A stretch of DNA of 64,000 bases, taken from Gordonia iterans. GTDB lineage: Bacteria; Actinomycetota; Actinomycetes; Mycobacteriales; Mycobacteriaceae. Where the stretch lies: the NCBI RefSeq assembly GCF_002993285.1, contig NZ_CP027433.1, positions 186,001 to 250,000 of the forward strand, in the 5' to 3' direction. Below the pieces are notes generated by a model. The model saw nothing but the letters and a program-made list of their open reading frames with translations, made no database searches and was not told the origin of the DNA. Below, piece after piece: positions 1 through 7,913 of this stretch. A program made the translations under genes and the position numbers. The first letter of the stretch is position 1; each line of letters opens with the position of its first letter.

Positions 1-644
1 CCTGTCATCGCCACGGCGAGGACCCCGTCGACCGCAGACGGCAACGACGGGTTGAGCGACGACGCCGGAAGCGGCCACACGGTACCGTCGGACTCTCGCC
101 CGGTGAGCATCCGAGAGAGCAGCCGCGCGACTGCCCGACGGTCCTCCTCCGCGGAGGCGTCACGCCCAGAGATTCCGAAGTCGGCGACGACCACCCGGCC
201 GGTGGTCCGCTCCAGCAACACGTCGCCCGGTGTCAGCTCACCGTGGACCAGGCCGCGCGAATGCGCGTAGTCCAGTCCCGCAGCGACACTCCGCGCGATA
301 CCGATCGCCTCGGCCGGCGCGAGCAGACCGCCGCGCTCGGCCAGCAGTCCCGCCAGGTCGGTGCCGTCGACGTACTGCATCGCGAACCAAGTCCGGCCGT
401 CATCGCATTCGCCTGCGTCGATGATCTCGACGACGTTCGGGTGCCGCAGGTCGGCGGCGAACGCCGTCCCGCGGTCGCCGCCGCCTCGCCGCTGGGTCTC
501 CGTAGTGTTCTGCCCGGCGCTCTCCTTGATCACCACCCGCCGGTCGAGGCGGCGATGCCTGGCCAGGTAGGCCGTCCCCTTCTCCCCGGAGCCGAGGACC
601 TCCTCGATGACGTAACCGCCGATCCCGTCGCCCGGCTGCCTCAT
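1..644 (-). CDS. Serine/threonine protein kinase-like protein, probable pseudokinase (3' end outside window)
   Basis: The N-terminal 214 residues of a protein-kinase fold are visible; the rest lies beyond the left edge. ATG at 644 follows a good GGAGG. Seen: a glycine loop GSGEKG near residue 19, the ATP-anchoring lysine in VVIKES (K40), and DFG at 155-157. The catalytic loop reads HGELTPGD (134-141) where active kinases have HRDLKPEN, so the catalytic Asp is Glu and the metal-binding Asn is Asp. Only about a dozen residues separate DFG from the following helix (RRAVARLLSRML), so the APE-containing activation segment is missing. I infer a pseudokinase or regulatory scaffold; weak activity cannot be excluded. 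It lies 84 bp downstream of the monooxygenase gene on the same strand. Confidence 0.8.
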   Translation of the reverse strand, partial: MRQPGDGIGGYVIEEVLGSGEKGTAYLARHRRLDRRVVIKESAGQNTTETQRRGGGDRGTAFAADLRHPNVVEIIDAGECDDGRTWFAMQYVDGTDLAGLLAERGGLLAPAEAIGIARSVAAGLDYAHSRGLVHGELTPGDVLLERTTGRVVVADFGISGRDASAEEDRRAVARLLSRMLTGRESDGTVWPLPASSLNPSLPSAVDGVLAVAMT

Positions 645-728
645 CGGATCCTCCGTCCTCGGCTCTGTCGGCTCGACCGCGGTACCCGGCCGCGCAACGA
701 CGGCGACGGTGACGGCCGAGACCGCGCG

Positions 729-2567
729 TCAACTCAGATGGTGCACCTCCTGCAGCCCGTACACCGGGGTGTCGATCCCTTCGTAGCGGGCCTTCAACTG
801 CAGCGCCAGGTACAGCGAATAGTGGCGCGACTGGTGCAGGTTGCCCCCGTGGAACCACAGTCCCGGCTGCTGCGTGGGCTTCCACATGTTGCGCTGCTCG
901 CCCTCCCACGGCCCGGGATCCTTGGTGGTGTCCGACCCGAGACCCCACACCTTGCCCACGCGATCGGCCACCTCCTGACCCATCAGATCGGCGGCCCAGC
1001 CGTTCATCGACCCGTAGCCGGTCGCGTAGACCACGACGTCGGCCGGCAGTTCGGTGCCGTCGGTCAGCACCACCGAGTCCTCGGTCAGGTGGTCCACGCC
1101 GCCCTTGGCCAGCTTGATGGTGCCGTCGGCCACCAGCTCGCAGGCGCCGACGTCGATGTAGTACCCCGATCCGCGGCGCAGGTACTTCATGAACAGGCCG
1201 GAGTCGTCGTCGCCGAAGTCCAGGTCGAAGCCGGCGGCTTCCAGTCGGTCGTAGAAGTCCTTGTCACGCTCGCGGATCTGGTCGTAGATCGGGATCTGAA
1301 ACTGATGCATGATCCGGTAGGGCAGCGAGGCGAAGGTGAAGTCGGCCTTCTTGGTGGTCATGCCGTCGCGAACTGCCTGTTCGCTGTAGAGCGCGCCGAG
1401 ACCTATCTCCATGAGCGAGTCCGACTTCACGATGTGGGTCGACGATCGCTGCACCATGGTCGTGTCCACCCCGCTCTCCACCAGGGCCTTGCAGATGTCG
1501 TGGGCGGAGTTGTTGGCACCGATCACGACGACCTTCTTGCCGACGTAACCGTCCGGGCCGGGATGGGCGCTGGAGTGATGCTGTTCGCCGCGGAACACGT
1601 CCTGTCCGGGGAACTCCGGCACATTGGCCTTACCGGACATCCCGGTGGCCAGCACCAGCTGCGTCGGATGCAGGGTCAGCTCCTCGCCGTCCCGCACCAC
1701 GTGCACGGTCCAGCGGCCGGCTTCCTCGTCGTACGACGCCGAGGTGCACTCGGTCTTGGACCAGTACGGCACCTCCATCACCTTGGTGTAGAACTCCAGC
1801 CAGTCGCCGATCTTGTCCTTCGGCGCGAACACCGGCCAGTTCGCGGGGAACGGCAGATACGGGAGGTGGTCGTACCAGACCGGGTCGTGCAGGCAGAGCG
1901 ACTTGTAGCGTTTGCGCCACTGGTCGCCGGGTCGCTCGTGCTTGTCGACGACGAGCGACGGCACGCCGAGTTGCCGCAGCCGCGCGCCGAGCGCGATGCC
2001 GCCCTGTCCGCCGCCGATCACCAGGACGTACGGCTGCACCGCACGGCCGAGCTCAGCCTCCTCATCCTCGCGGCGCTGTGCCCACGAGCGCTGGTCGGGG
2101 TCGGCGCCGTGGACCGCGCCGAGCGGGCGCTGGAATCCGCTCGGCTCTTCGTGACCCTTGAGCTCCTGAAGGGTGGTGAGGAGCGTCCAGCCCTGATCCT
2201 GGCCGTCCGGTCCGGGCTTCAGGCGCAGGTGCCCCTCACCGCGGCCGACTTCGGTCTCGAAGGCGATGAACGCCTCGGCGACGTCGTCGGTCTCGGTGGC
2301 CGGCTCGGTGCATCGCCACTTCGCAGGGGCAGTGCCGGCAAGACGGTCGGTCAGCATCGCGCCGATCTGATCGCGCCCTTCAGAGGTCTTGAGGTTCCAG
2401 GTGAACGCGACCAGGTCTCGCCAGTAGCTGTCGACGGCGAACAGTCCGGCGGCCGCCTCGACGTCGCGCGCCTCCAGAGCAGTGGAGAACGCGGCGAGCC
2501 AGGCGTCGACCCGCTCCTGCGCCGTCGGTGCGGCGGTGGTGGTCTCCGGTTCCAGGGTCTGAGTCAT
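729..2567 (-). CDS. Flavin-containing monooxygenase with N-terminal NTF2-like domain
   Basis: About 612 residues. The first 150 or so resemble an NTF2/SnoaL-like alpha+beta domain. They are followed by a flavin-dependent monooxygenase with an FAD dinucleotide motif (VLVIGGGQGG, near residue 183) and an NADPH-binding motif of the YUCCA/FMO type (VVVIGANNSAHD). Substrate is unknown; the family oxygenates amines, sulfides, ketones or indole-pyruvate-type acids. ATG 2567 is preferred over an in-frame GTG three bases upstream because AAGGA sits at proper spacing before it. It is divergent from a GAF/HTH activator with inverted repeats between them, so inducible expression is likely. Confidence 0.85.
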   Translation of the reverse strand: MTQTLEPETTTAAPTAQERVDAWLAAFSTALEARDVEAAAGLFAVDSYWRDLVAFTWNLKTSEGRDQIGAMLTDRLAGTAPAKWRCTEPATETDDVAEAFIAFETEVGRGEGHLRLKPGPDGQDQGWTLLTTLQELKGHEEPSGFQRPLGAVHGADPDQRSWAQRREDEEAELGRAVQPYVLVIGGGQGGIALGARLRQLGVPSLVVDKHERPGDQWRKRYKSLCLHDPVWYDHLPYLPFPANWPVFAPKDKIGDWLEFYTKVMEVPYWSKTECTSASYDEEAGRWTVHVVRDGEELTLHPTQLVLATGMSGKANVPEFPGQDVFRGEQHHSSAHPGPDGYVGKKVVVIGANNSAHDICKALVESGVDTTMVQRSSTHIVKSDSLMEIGLGALYSEQAVRDGMTTKKADFTFASLPYRIMHQFQIPIYDQIRERDKDFYDRLEAAGFDLDFGDDDSGLFMKYLRRGSGYYIDVGACELVADGTIKLAKGGVDHLTEDSVVLTDGTELPADVVVYATGYGSMNGWAADLMGQEVADRVGKVWGLGSDTTKDPGPWEGEQRNMWKPTQQPGLWFHGGNLHQSRHYSLYLALQLKARYEGIDTPVYGLQEVHHLS

Positions 2568-2594
2568 CACGGTCCTTCCTCTCGGGTGACGGGT

Positions 2595-2611
2595 GTCACA
2601 CTCGATGTGAC
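2595..2611. promoter_or_regulatory. Perfect inverted repeat upstream of the monooxygenase gene
   Basis: GTCACA, a 5-bp spacer and TGTGAC, 28 bp upstream of the monooxygenase start. A related imperfect repeat (TGTGAC-CGTT-GACACA) lies at 2717-2732 near the divergent regulator. Two similar dyads in one divergent promoter region suggest an operator pair for the GAF-domain regulator; this is inference. Confidence 0.5.
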
Positions 2612-2716
2612 TCAGACCACCGCAGAGCCCCGCGGCGGGACAAGGGTTGCACCGGGTTGCAGGCGTCGTCGACGCGCCGAGCGCTTGACGCGGGCCGCGG
2701 CGGGAGGGATCGTCGA

Positions 2717-2732
2717 TGTGACCGTTGACACA
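2717..2732. promoter_or_regulatory. Second imperfect dyad near the GAF regulator start
   Basis: TGTGAC, 4-bp spacer, GACACA; one arm differs by one base from perfect symmetry and shares its half-site with 2595-2611. It ends 18 bp before the regulator's GTG, a position suited to autoregulation. Confidence 0.4.
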
Positions 2733-2749
2733 CCGACGAGAGTTTCTCC

Positions 2750-3961
2750 GTGCCCCTGCCCACCGCCCCGGAACCGGCCATCGCCGCCGGCGAGGATCCG
2801 CGCGCCCACGCCGCGGTGCTGCACGCCGTGTACGACGCCTCGATGTCCGGGGGCAAGCCTCCGGCCCGTCCCCGCGCGGTGATCGGCGAGTCGTGGAGCC
2901 GGGTCCGGCAGGCCGGTCTTCAGCCGGATGCCGACACGGCCGAACCCGTCTTGGACACCGTCGACCTGGAAGAACGGCGCACCACGTCCGGGCTGAGCGA
3001 GTTCCTGGATCCGCTGATGCGGCACCTCGACACGCTCATCGTCGACGGCGAGAACATCCTGGTGGTCGCAGACGCCGGCGGACGGGTGCTGTGGCGCAAC
3101 GGGGTCAACCGCGTCTTGCATCGCGCCGACCGACTCGGCTTCACCGAGGGTGCGTCGTGGGCCGAGCGCTCGGTGGGCACCAACGCTATCGGCACGGCGC
3201 TCGCCTCCGGGCGCGCCGTCCAGGTGTTCTCGGCCGAGCACTTCGTCCGCAGTCACCACGAATGGACGTGTGCCGGCGCCCCGATCCGCGATCCACGGAC
3301 CGGCGGCATGCTGGGCGTGATCGACGTCAGCGGTCCGGCGGCGACGATCCACCCCACCACCCTGGCGCTGGTCGACACCGTCGCCAAGCTCGTCGAGTCC
3401 GGCCTGCGGGAAGCCCATCGCGCCCGGCTCGACGAACTTCGCGCCGTCGCCGCTCCTATTCTCGCGCGTTCGTCCGCGCCGGTGGTCGCCGTCGACTCCT
3501 TCGGCTGGGTCGCCGCCCTCGACGGCATCGATCCCCGGTCCCGGATCGCCATTCCCCGCACGCCGACGACCGGGCGGCACCATCTCACCGCACTCGGCGC
3601 GTGCGACCTCGAGCCGATACCCGGCGGCTGGCTCGTCCGCATCGCCGATCAGGGCGCCGACCCCGGGACGATCCGCGTCGATCTGGTCCGCGGACCACCC
3701 CCTACCGTGCGGGTGACCGGCGCCGGCGGAACCTGGGTGCACCACCCCTCACCGCGGCACGCGCAGGTCCTGGAACTGCTCGCGACCCACCCGGACGGTC
3801 TCAGCGCTGCGCAGCTCGCGGAGAAGCTGTTCGGGAACCCGGGGCAGCGCATCACCGCGCGCTCGGAGGTCTCCCGGCTGCGCAAGCACCTCGGCGGGCT
3901 CCTGGTCGCGAACCCGTATCGTTTCGCCGACGGGGTGACGGTCTCACTCGTCGCGGAGTGA
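2750..3961 (+). CDS. GAF-domain transcriptional regulator (AcoR/MimR-like, lacking the AAA+ domain)
   Basis: 403 residues from a GTG start; the ribosome site is weak. The N-terminal part (WSRVRQAGLQP, then a GAF-like region with SVGTNAIGTAL and HHEWTCAGAPI) matches the sensor half of AcoR-type activators that control alcohol, ketone or monooxygenase operons. The sigma-54 AAA+ domain is absent. The C-terminal 80 residues form a winged-helix-like segment (LLATHPDGLSAAQLAEKLFG, then SEVSRLRKHLGG). This GAF-plus-HTH layout is common in actinobacteria. Its divergent position implies control of the neighbouring monooxygenase, possibly in response to its substrate. Confidence 0.8.
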   Translation: MPLPTAPEPAIAAGEDPRAHAAVLHAVYDASMSGGKPPARPRAVIGESWSRVRQAGLQPDADTAEPVLDTVDLEERRTTSGLSEFLDPLMRHLDTLIVDGENILVVADAGGRVLWRNGVNRVLHRADRLGFTEGASWAERSVGTNAIGTALASGRAVQVFSAEHFVRSHHEWTCAGAPIRDPRTGGMLGVIDVSGPAATIHPTTLALVDTVAKLVESGLREAHRARLDELRAVAAPILARSSAPVVAVDSFGWVAALDGIDPRSRIAIPRTPTTGRHHLTALGACDLEPIPGGWLVRIADQGADPGTIRVDLVRGPPPTVRVTGAGGTWVHHPSPRHAQVLELLATHPDGLSAAQLAEKLFGNPGQRITARSEVSRLRKHLGGLLVANPYRFADGVTVSLVAE

Positions 3962-4122
3962 GTCGCACTCCCCATCGATGATGTCGAGGGACACGGCCAC
4001 GATCACCACCGCGCTATGGCCCTGCTCACCCGTACCCGGACTTACGCGCCGGTAGCATTCGTCAGGGACTAGCGTGAACTCGATCCGTGGATACGGGACG
4101 GGACGTCGAAGGGGCGCAACCG

Positions 4123-4881
4123 ATGGTGGTCGTGGCGCAGATCAGCGATCTGCACTTCAACGGCTCTCGCGAACACCGCGACCGCGCCACCGGAGTGATG
4201 GACTATCTCAACGCCGCCCACACCGAGGGCAACACGGTGAGCGCGCTCCTGGTGACCGGTGACGTCGCCGATCAGGGCCTGGTCGACGAGTACACCGAAG
4301 CCGCCGCGACCCTGCTCACCGACATCCCGGTACTGACCCTCCTCGGCAACCACGACGACCGCGCCGCCTACACGCAGGTGCGCGACGGCGTCGCGTCGAC
4401 CGCACCGGTCAACACGGCGCTGCGCGTCGAGACCGGAGACGCCGACCTGCTGGTCCTGGGCCTCGACTCGTCCATCCCCGGCCGCTCGGACGGCTATCTG
4501 GCCGACGAGACGCTGGAGTGGGCCCGTTCGCAGATCGCCGAGTCCGGCGACGCCGACGTGCTGCTCACCTGGCATCATCCGCCGGCACCCATCGGCATGC
4601 CTCGTATGGACGAACGTCGTCTCAACGAACCGCAGCGGGCCGCGGCGCTGCTCGCCGAGAATCCGAACGTGGTGGGGACCGTCGTCGGGCACGCCCACTC
4701 CCCGGCCGCGACGGTCTTTGCCGGACGCCCGCTGATCGTCGCACCGGGCGTGGCGTCGACGCTGAACCTTCCGTTCGAGGGCACCGAGTGGCTCAACGCC
4801 ACCCAGGGCCCGGGAATCGCCTTCCACGTGATCCAGGACCACCGATTGACCACCCACTTCCGGGTGCTGTCGACCTGGTAG
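4123..4881 (+). CDS. Metallophosphoesterase, 3',5'-cyclic-nucleotide phosphodiesterase-like (Rv0805/CpdA family)
   Basis: About 252 residues. It carries the ordered class III phosphodiesterase metal ligands: ISDLHF (DxH) at the N-terminus, TGDVAD, LGNHDDR, TWHHPP and GHAHS. The family binds a two-metal centre and cleaves phosphodiesters; the mycobacterial relative Rv0805 hydrolyses cyclic nucleotides. ATG 4123 is chosen because GAAGGGG lies 8 bases upstream and the metal motif starts within ten residues; a GTG at 4087 would add 12 residues without an obvious ribosome site. It stands alone, convergent with the ERCC4/Lsr2 gene. Substrate is not proven by sequence. Confidence 0.85.
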   Translation: MVVVAQISDLHFNGSREHRDRATGVMDYLNAAHTEGNTVSALLVTGDVADQGLVDEYTEAAATLLTDIPVLTLLGNHDDRAAYTQVRDGVASTAPVNTALRVETGDADLLVLGLDSSIPGRSDGYLADETLEWARSQIAESGDADVLLTWHHPPAPIGMPRMDERRLNEPQRAAALLAENPNVVGTVVGHAHSPAATVFAGRPLIVAPGVASTLNLPFEGTEWLNATQGPGIAFHVIQDHRLTTHFRVLSTW

Positions 4882-4924
4882 CGCCGATCCGCTGTGCACG
4901 CGAGATGCGCCTGGCGGGATCCCG

Positions 4925-5872
4925 TCAGCCGTTGCGCCGCTCGAACGCCTCCCGCACGGCCTTCGGGATGCGTCCCCGCGCCGGGACCTGGAGGCCCTGT
5001 TCCTCGGCCCAGGCGCGGATGTGTTTCGGCGAGGCCTCCGGCCCGGGGGCGATCGTCGCGAGGACGCCCTCGGTCCCCCGCCGCTGGCGCCATTCGTAGA
5101 GGGCAGCGCCGAGCCAGCGATAGGTCCACTCCTGCGCGAGTTTCCTGTTGTCGCAGAACACGATCGGGACCGACGGAAATCGGACCTGCGCCTCGGCGAC
5201 GGCCTCCGCGAGAGCCGCGCCCTTCACGTGCTCCTGCTTGAAGACCGCACTGTACGGGGCCTCGACGACGACGGCTGCGCGGAACTCCCCACGCAGCTCG
5301 GCCAGTGCGTAGTCGAGCCGGCCCCCGAGGAGACCGCCCGCGAGGTCGGCGATGCTCTTGCGTTCGACGGCCGCGACGAGGCTATCGTCATCGAACACCG
5401 CGTAGTCGCCGACCGGAAGCTTCCGCTTGCTCGTGGAGGCCTGCTGGTGCCCGAAGCCATACGCGTACTTCTCGCCGGTGTCGACCACGATGCTCAGCAC
5501 CTCGCCGTGGGCCCGGGCAGTCGGGACGGCGACCTGCGGACGCGCCTGCTTGGCGGTCTGCCGTGACTGCCAGAAAATCATCTCCCGTCCACGCCCGCGG
5601 GCGATCACGAACTGCGAGCGACTCTTCCGCGTCCGGTCCAGCACGAGGTCGATGGCTGCGCCGCGCCTGCTCACCCACCGCACCGGCACCGACTCGACGA
5701 TCTCCGGCTCGTCGGGCCAGCCCTCCGCCCGATGACAGTAGACCTTCGTGGCACCCGGCCACGTATCCCGCGCCTTGAGGACGATCCCGTTGCGGCCCAA
5801 CGGAATCAGCAGTATGTAGGGCAGCGTCGACCCCTCTTCGGGGTTCCTGGCGATAAGGAAGTCGTCTGGCAT
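4925..5872 (-). CDS. ERCC4-type nuclease domain fused to a C-terminal Lsr2 DNA-binding domain
   Basis: 315 residues from ATG 5872. The central region (about 130-260) has the XPF/ERCC4 nuclease signature: GDYAVF, then VERKSIADL, which supplies the ERKxxxD metal-binding core. The last 35 residues (HIRAWAEEQGLQVPARGRIPKAVREAF) match the AT-hook-like DNA-binding domain of the nucleoid protein Lsr2, with its RGR core. The first 100 residues are conserved-looking but unrecognised. I infer a DNA-structure or AT-rich-DNA nuclease. An upstream in-frame start at 5953 would add 27 residues with no support. Confidence 0.8.
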   Translation of the reverse strand: MPDDFLIARNPEEGSTLPYILLIPLGRNGIVLKARDTWPGATKVYCHRAEGWPDEPEIVESVPVRWVSRRGAAIDLVLDRTRKSRSQFVIARGRGREMIFWQSRQTAKQARPQVAVPTARAHGEVLSIVVDTGEKYAYGFGHQQASTSKRKLPVGDYAVFDDDSLVAAVERKSIADLAGGLLGGRLDYALAELRGEFRAAVVVEAPYSAVFKQEHVKGAALAEAVAEAQVRFPSVPIVFCDNRKLAQEWTYRWLGAALYEWRQRRGTEGVLATIAPGPEASPKHIRAWAEEQGLQVPARGRIPKAVREAFERRNG

Positions 5873-5976
5873 GCTCGCGCTCAGTGTCCGATGTCGAAGC
5901 GTCCCCACAGTATGCCGGTCGTGAACCCACCCGAGAACCCTGCCCCGCCACACCGGGTCAAGAACTCGACGACGGC

Positions 5977-7239
5977 TTACCGATTCATCTCCAGGCCGGC
6001 CAGCGCGGCGGCGAGGTAGTCGTCCTCGGCCTCGTTGCCGGGTAGGTCGAGCGCGGACCGGTAGGCGCGGGCCGCTGCAGCCGCATCGCCGAGCTCAGCC
6101 AGAGTCAGCGCCCGGGCGATGTGGAACGGGCGGAACCGCGCCAGTACCGGATCGGACTCCAGCGCCTCCAGCCGCCGTAGACCCACGTCGAGGCCGTACG
6201 CGCGACCGGCGGCGACGGCCGCCCCCAGCTGCACGACGGGTCCGGGTTCGACGGCCTCGAGCAGGCGGTAGAGAACCACGATCTGGGCCCAGTCGGTGTC
6301 GGCGGCCGTCGCGGCCTCGCCGTGCACCGCGGCGATCGCCGCCTGAATCGCATACGACGACGCGCCCGGCGTCCCCGCCGCGCGCTCGGCCAGCGCGAGT
6401 CCCTCTGCCAGTTCCCCGGCCCGCCAACGGCTCCGATCCTGGTCGGCCAGCGCGACCGGACGACCGTCGCCGTCGAGCCGGGCGGGTCGTCGTGCCTCGG
6501 TGAGCAGCAGTAATGCGAGCAGACCCGTGGTCTCGGCGCAGGGAAGCAGCTCGCGCAGCAGCCGGGCCAGCCGGATCGACTCGGCCGTCACGTCGTCGCG
6601 AACGTGCTCGGTCCCGGAGCTCCTGGCGTAGCCCTCCGAATAGAGCAGGTAGATCACCCGCAGGACGCCGGCCAGCCGGTCTGCGAGCTCGCCGGCCGGC
6701 GGGACGTCGAACCTCACGCCCAGAGTGGTGATCCTCTTCTTGGCCCGCACGATCCGTTGCTGTGCGGTCGGGACCGGGATCAGCAAGCCGCTGGCCACCT
6801 CGCCTGTGGTGAGACCGGCGACGAACCGCAGCGTCAGCGCGATGCGATCGGCGAGCCCCAGCACCGGGTGAGCGCACGCGAAGAACATCCCCAGCCGGTC
6901 GTCGGGCACCGATGTGCGCTCGCCGGCCAACTCCGAGGGGTCCGTGATCGGCCGGGCCTCCCGCTCGGCGAAGACCTGAAGTTCGGCGACCTTGGCGGCC
7001 AGCACCCGGTCGCGGCGGACCACGTCCAGCGCCTTGCGCTTGGCCGTGGTGGTCAGCCAGGCCTCCGGGGACGAGGGCACGCCCGTCTCCGGCCAGGTCC
7101 GCAACGCCTGGATCAGTGCCTCCTGCAGCGCGTCCTCGGCCAGATCGAGGTCGCCGAAGCGACCGGCGAGCACCGCCAGGAGGCGGCCTCTCGCCGCACG
7201 GTCGATGTTCCCGACCGCGCGGCGAGCCGCATCCTTCAC
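5977..7239 (-). CDS. RNA polymerase ECF sigma factor of the ECF42 type with C-terminal extension
   Basis: 420 residues, about twice a classic ECF factor. Region 2 is recognisable (LQEALIQALRTWP...AWLTTTAKRKALDVVRRDRV), and region 4 contains a helix-turn-helix (GLTTGEVASGLLIPVPTAQQRIVRAKKRI). The remaining 200 residues form a helical TPR-like extension typical of this group. Such sigma factors are usually encoded beside a DGPF/YCII protein, and here the DGPF gene ends 4 bp upstream of this GTG start, so translation is probably coupled. No anti-sigma factor is seen; the C-terminal extension may regulate activity. Confidence 0.88.
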   Translation of the reverse strand: MKDAARRAVGNIDRAARGRLLAVLAGRFGDLDLAEDALQEALIQALRTWPETGVPSSPEAWLTTTAKRKALDVVRRDRVLAAKVAELQVFAEREARPITDPSELAGERTSVPDDRLGMFFACAHPVLGLADRIALTLRFVAGLTTGEVASGLLIPVPTAQQRIVRAKKRITTLGVRFDVPPAGELADRLAGVLRVIYLLYSEGYARSSGTEHVRDDVTAESIRLARLLRELLPCAETTGLLALLLLTEARRPARLDGDGRPVALADQDRSRWRAGELAEGLALAERAAGTPGASSYAIQAAIAAVHGEAATAADTDWAQIVVLYRLLEAVEPGPVVQLGAAVAAGRAYGLDVGLRRLEALESDPVLARFRPFHIARALTLAELGDAAAAARAYRSALDLPGNEAEDDYLAAALAGLEMNR

Positions 7240-7243
7240 CGGC

Positions 7244-7591
7244 TCAGTAGGGCGCGAGCGGACGGATCTCGACGTGCCCGCCGGGCGCCGACCCCGGACT
7301 CTTGCGCGCCCAGGCGATCGCCTCGTCGACGTCGGCGACCTCGATGATGTAGGTGCCGCCGACGAACTCGCGGACCTCGGCGAGTGGACCGGTCGACACC
7401 ACCCGTTCCCCGTTCTCGTCGCTGTGGACCACCACCCCCTGGTCTGGGTCTTCCAGCGCGAACGAGCTCACCACGATCCCGGCCGCGGTGATCTCCTCGT
7501 CGAAGGCGAAGAACTCCTCCGGGCTGGCGCAGCCCGTCTCGTCGACCGCCGGGTCGTCGACGTGTCCCATCAGCAGCAGTGCGTACTTCAT
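7244..7591 (-). CDS. DGPF/YCII-domain protein
   Basis: 115 residues beginning MKYALLLMG and ending in a typical YCII segment (GGTYIIEVADVDEAIAWARKSP). ATG 7591 has GGAGAG just upstream. The family is a small ferredoxin-like fold of uncertain, perhaps catalytic, role. Its adjacency to an ECF42 sigma gene is the known conserved arrangement, so it is probably a regulatory partner or co-regulated target. Confidence 0.88.
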   Translation of the reverse strand: MKYALLLMGHVDDPAVDETGCASPEEFFAFDEEITAAGIVVSSFALEDPDQGVVVHSDENGERVVSTGPLAEVREFVGGTYIIEVADVDEAIAWARKSPGSAPGGHVEIRPLAPY

Positions 7592-7719
7592 GATCTCTCC
7601 TGGTCCGAGTGTTCCGGTCGCCGAACAGGTTCGTCCGACACCATGGTGACGGACGGGCCCGGCCGAGATCGACAACCCGGCAGAAGGTTCTTCAGACCGG
7701 CCCCTGTCCGCGAACGACG

Positions 7720-7754
7720 ACGGCCGCCCCGCGCGGGAAGCGCAGGGCGGCCGT
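7720..7754. terminator. GC-rich hairpin downstream of pntB
   Basis: Perfect 10-bp arms (ACGGCCGCCC / GGGCGGCCGT) around a 15-nt loop, 160 bp past the pntB stop and before the next gene. No T-run follows, so a transcription-terminator role for pntAB is only plausible. Confidence 0.4.
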
Positions 7755-7764
7755 AGCGGATATT

Positions 7765-7880
7765 CTCGATGGTCTCGATGGTCTCGATACGCCGGGTTCA
7801 CTTCGTTCACCCGGCTACTCGACCACCAACTTCAGGCCCACGTCGCTCCCCCGGCTACTCGACCACCAACTTCGGGTCCG
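7765..7880. repeat. Interspersed palindromic repeat with a 40-bp duplication
   Basis: The gene-free stretch 7592-7913 holds TCTCGATGG repeats and two copies, 40 bp apart, of CCGGCTACTCGACCACCAAC (7811 and 7851). The TCGAC/GGCTAC motif recurs at other intergenic sites in the window. I see no gene in this interval. Confidence 0.6.
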
Positions 7881-7913
7881 CTTCGTCCCCAGCGAACCGA
7901 CCACCGGCGCCGG

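Noticed and set aside
243..2882. An 879-codon plus-strand open frame
   Set aside because: It lies opposite the kinase and monooxygenase genes, which have clear motifs and ribosome sites. It is a GC-rich antisense shadow frame with no recognisable domain.
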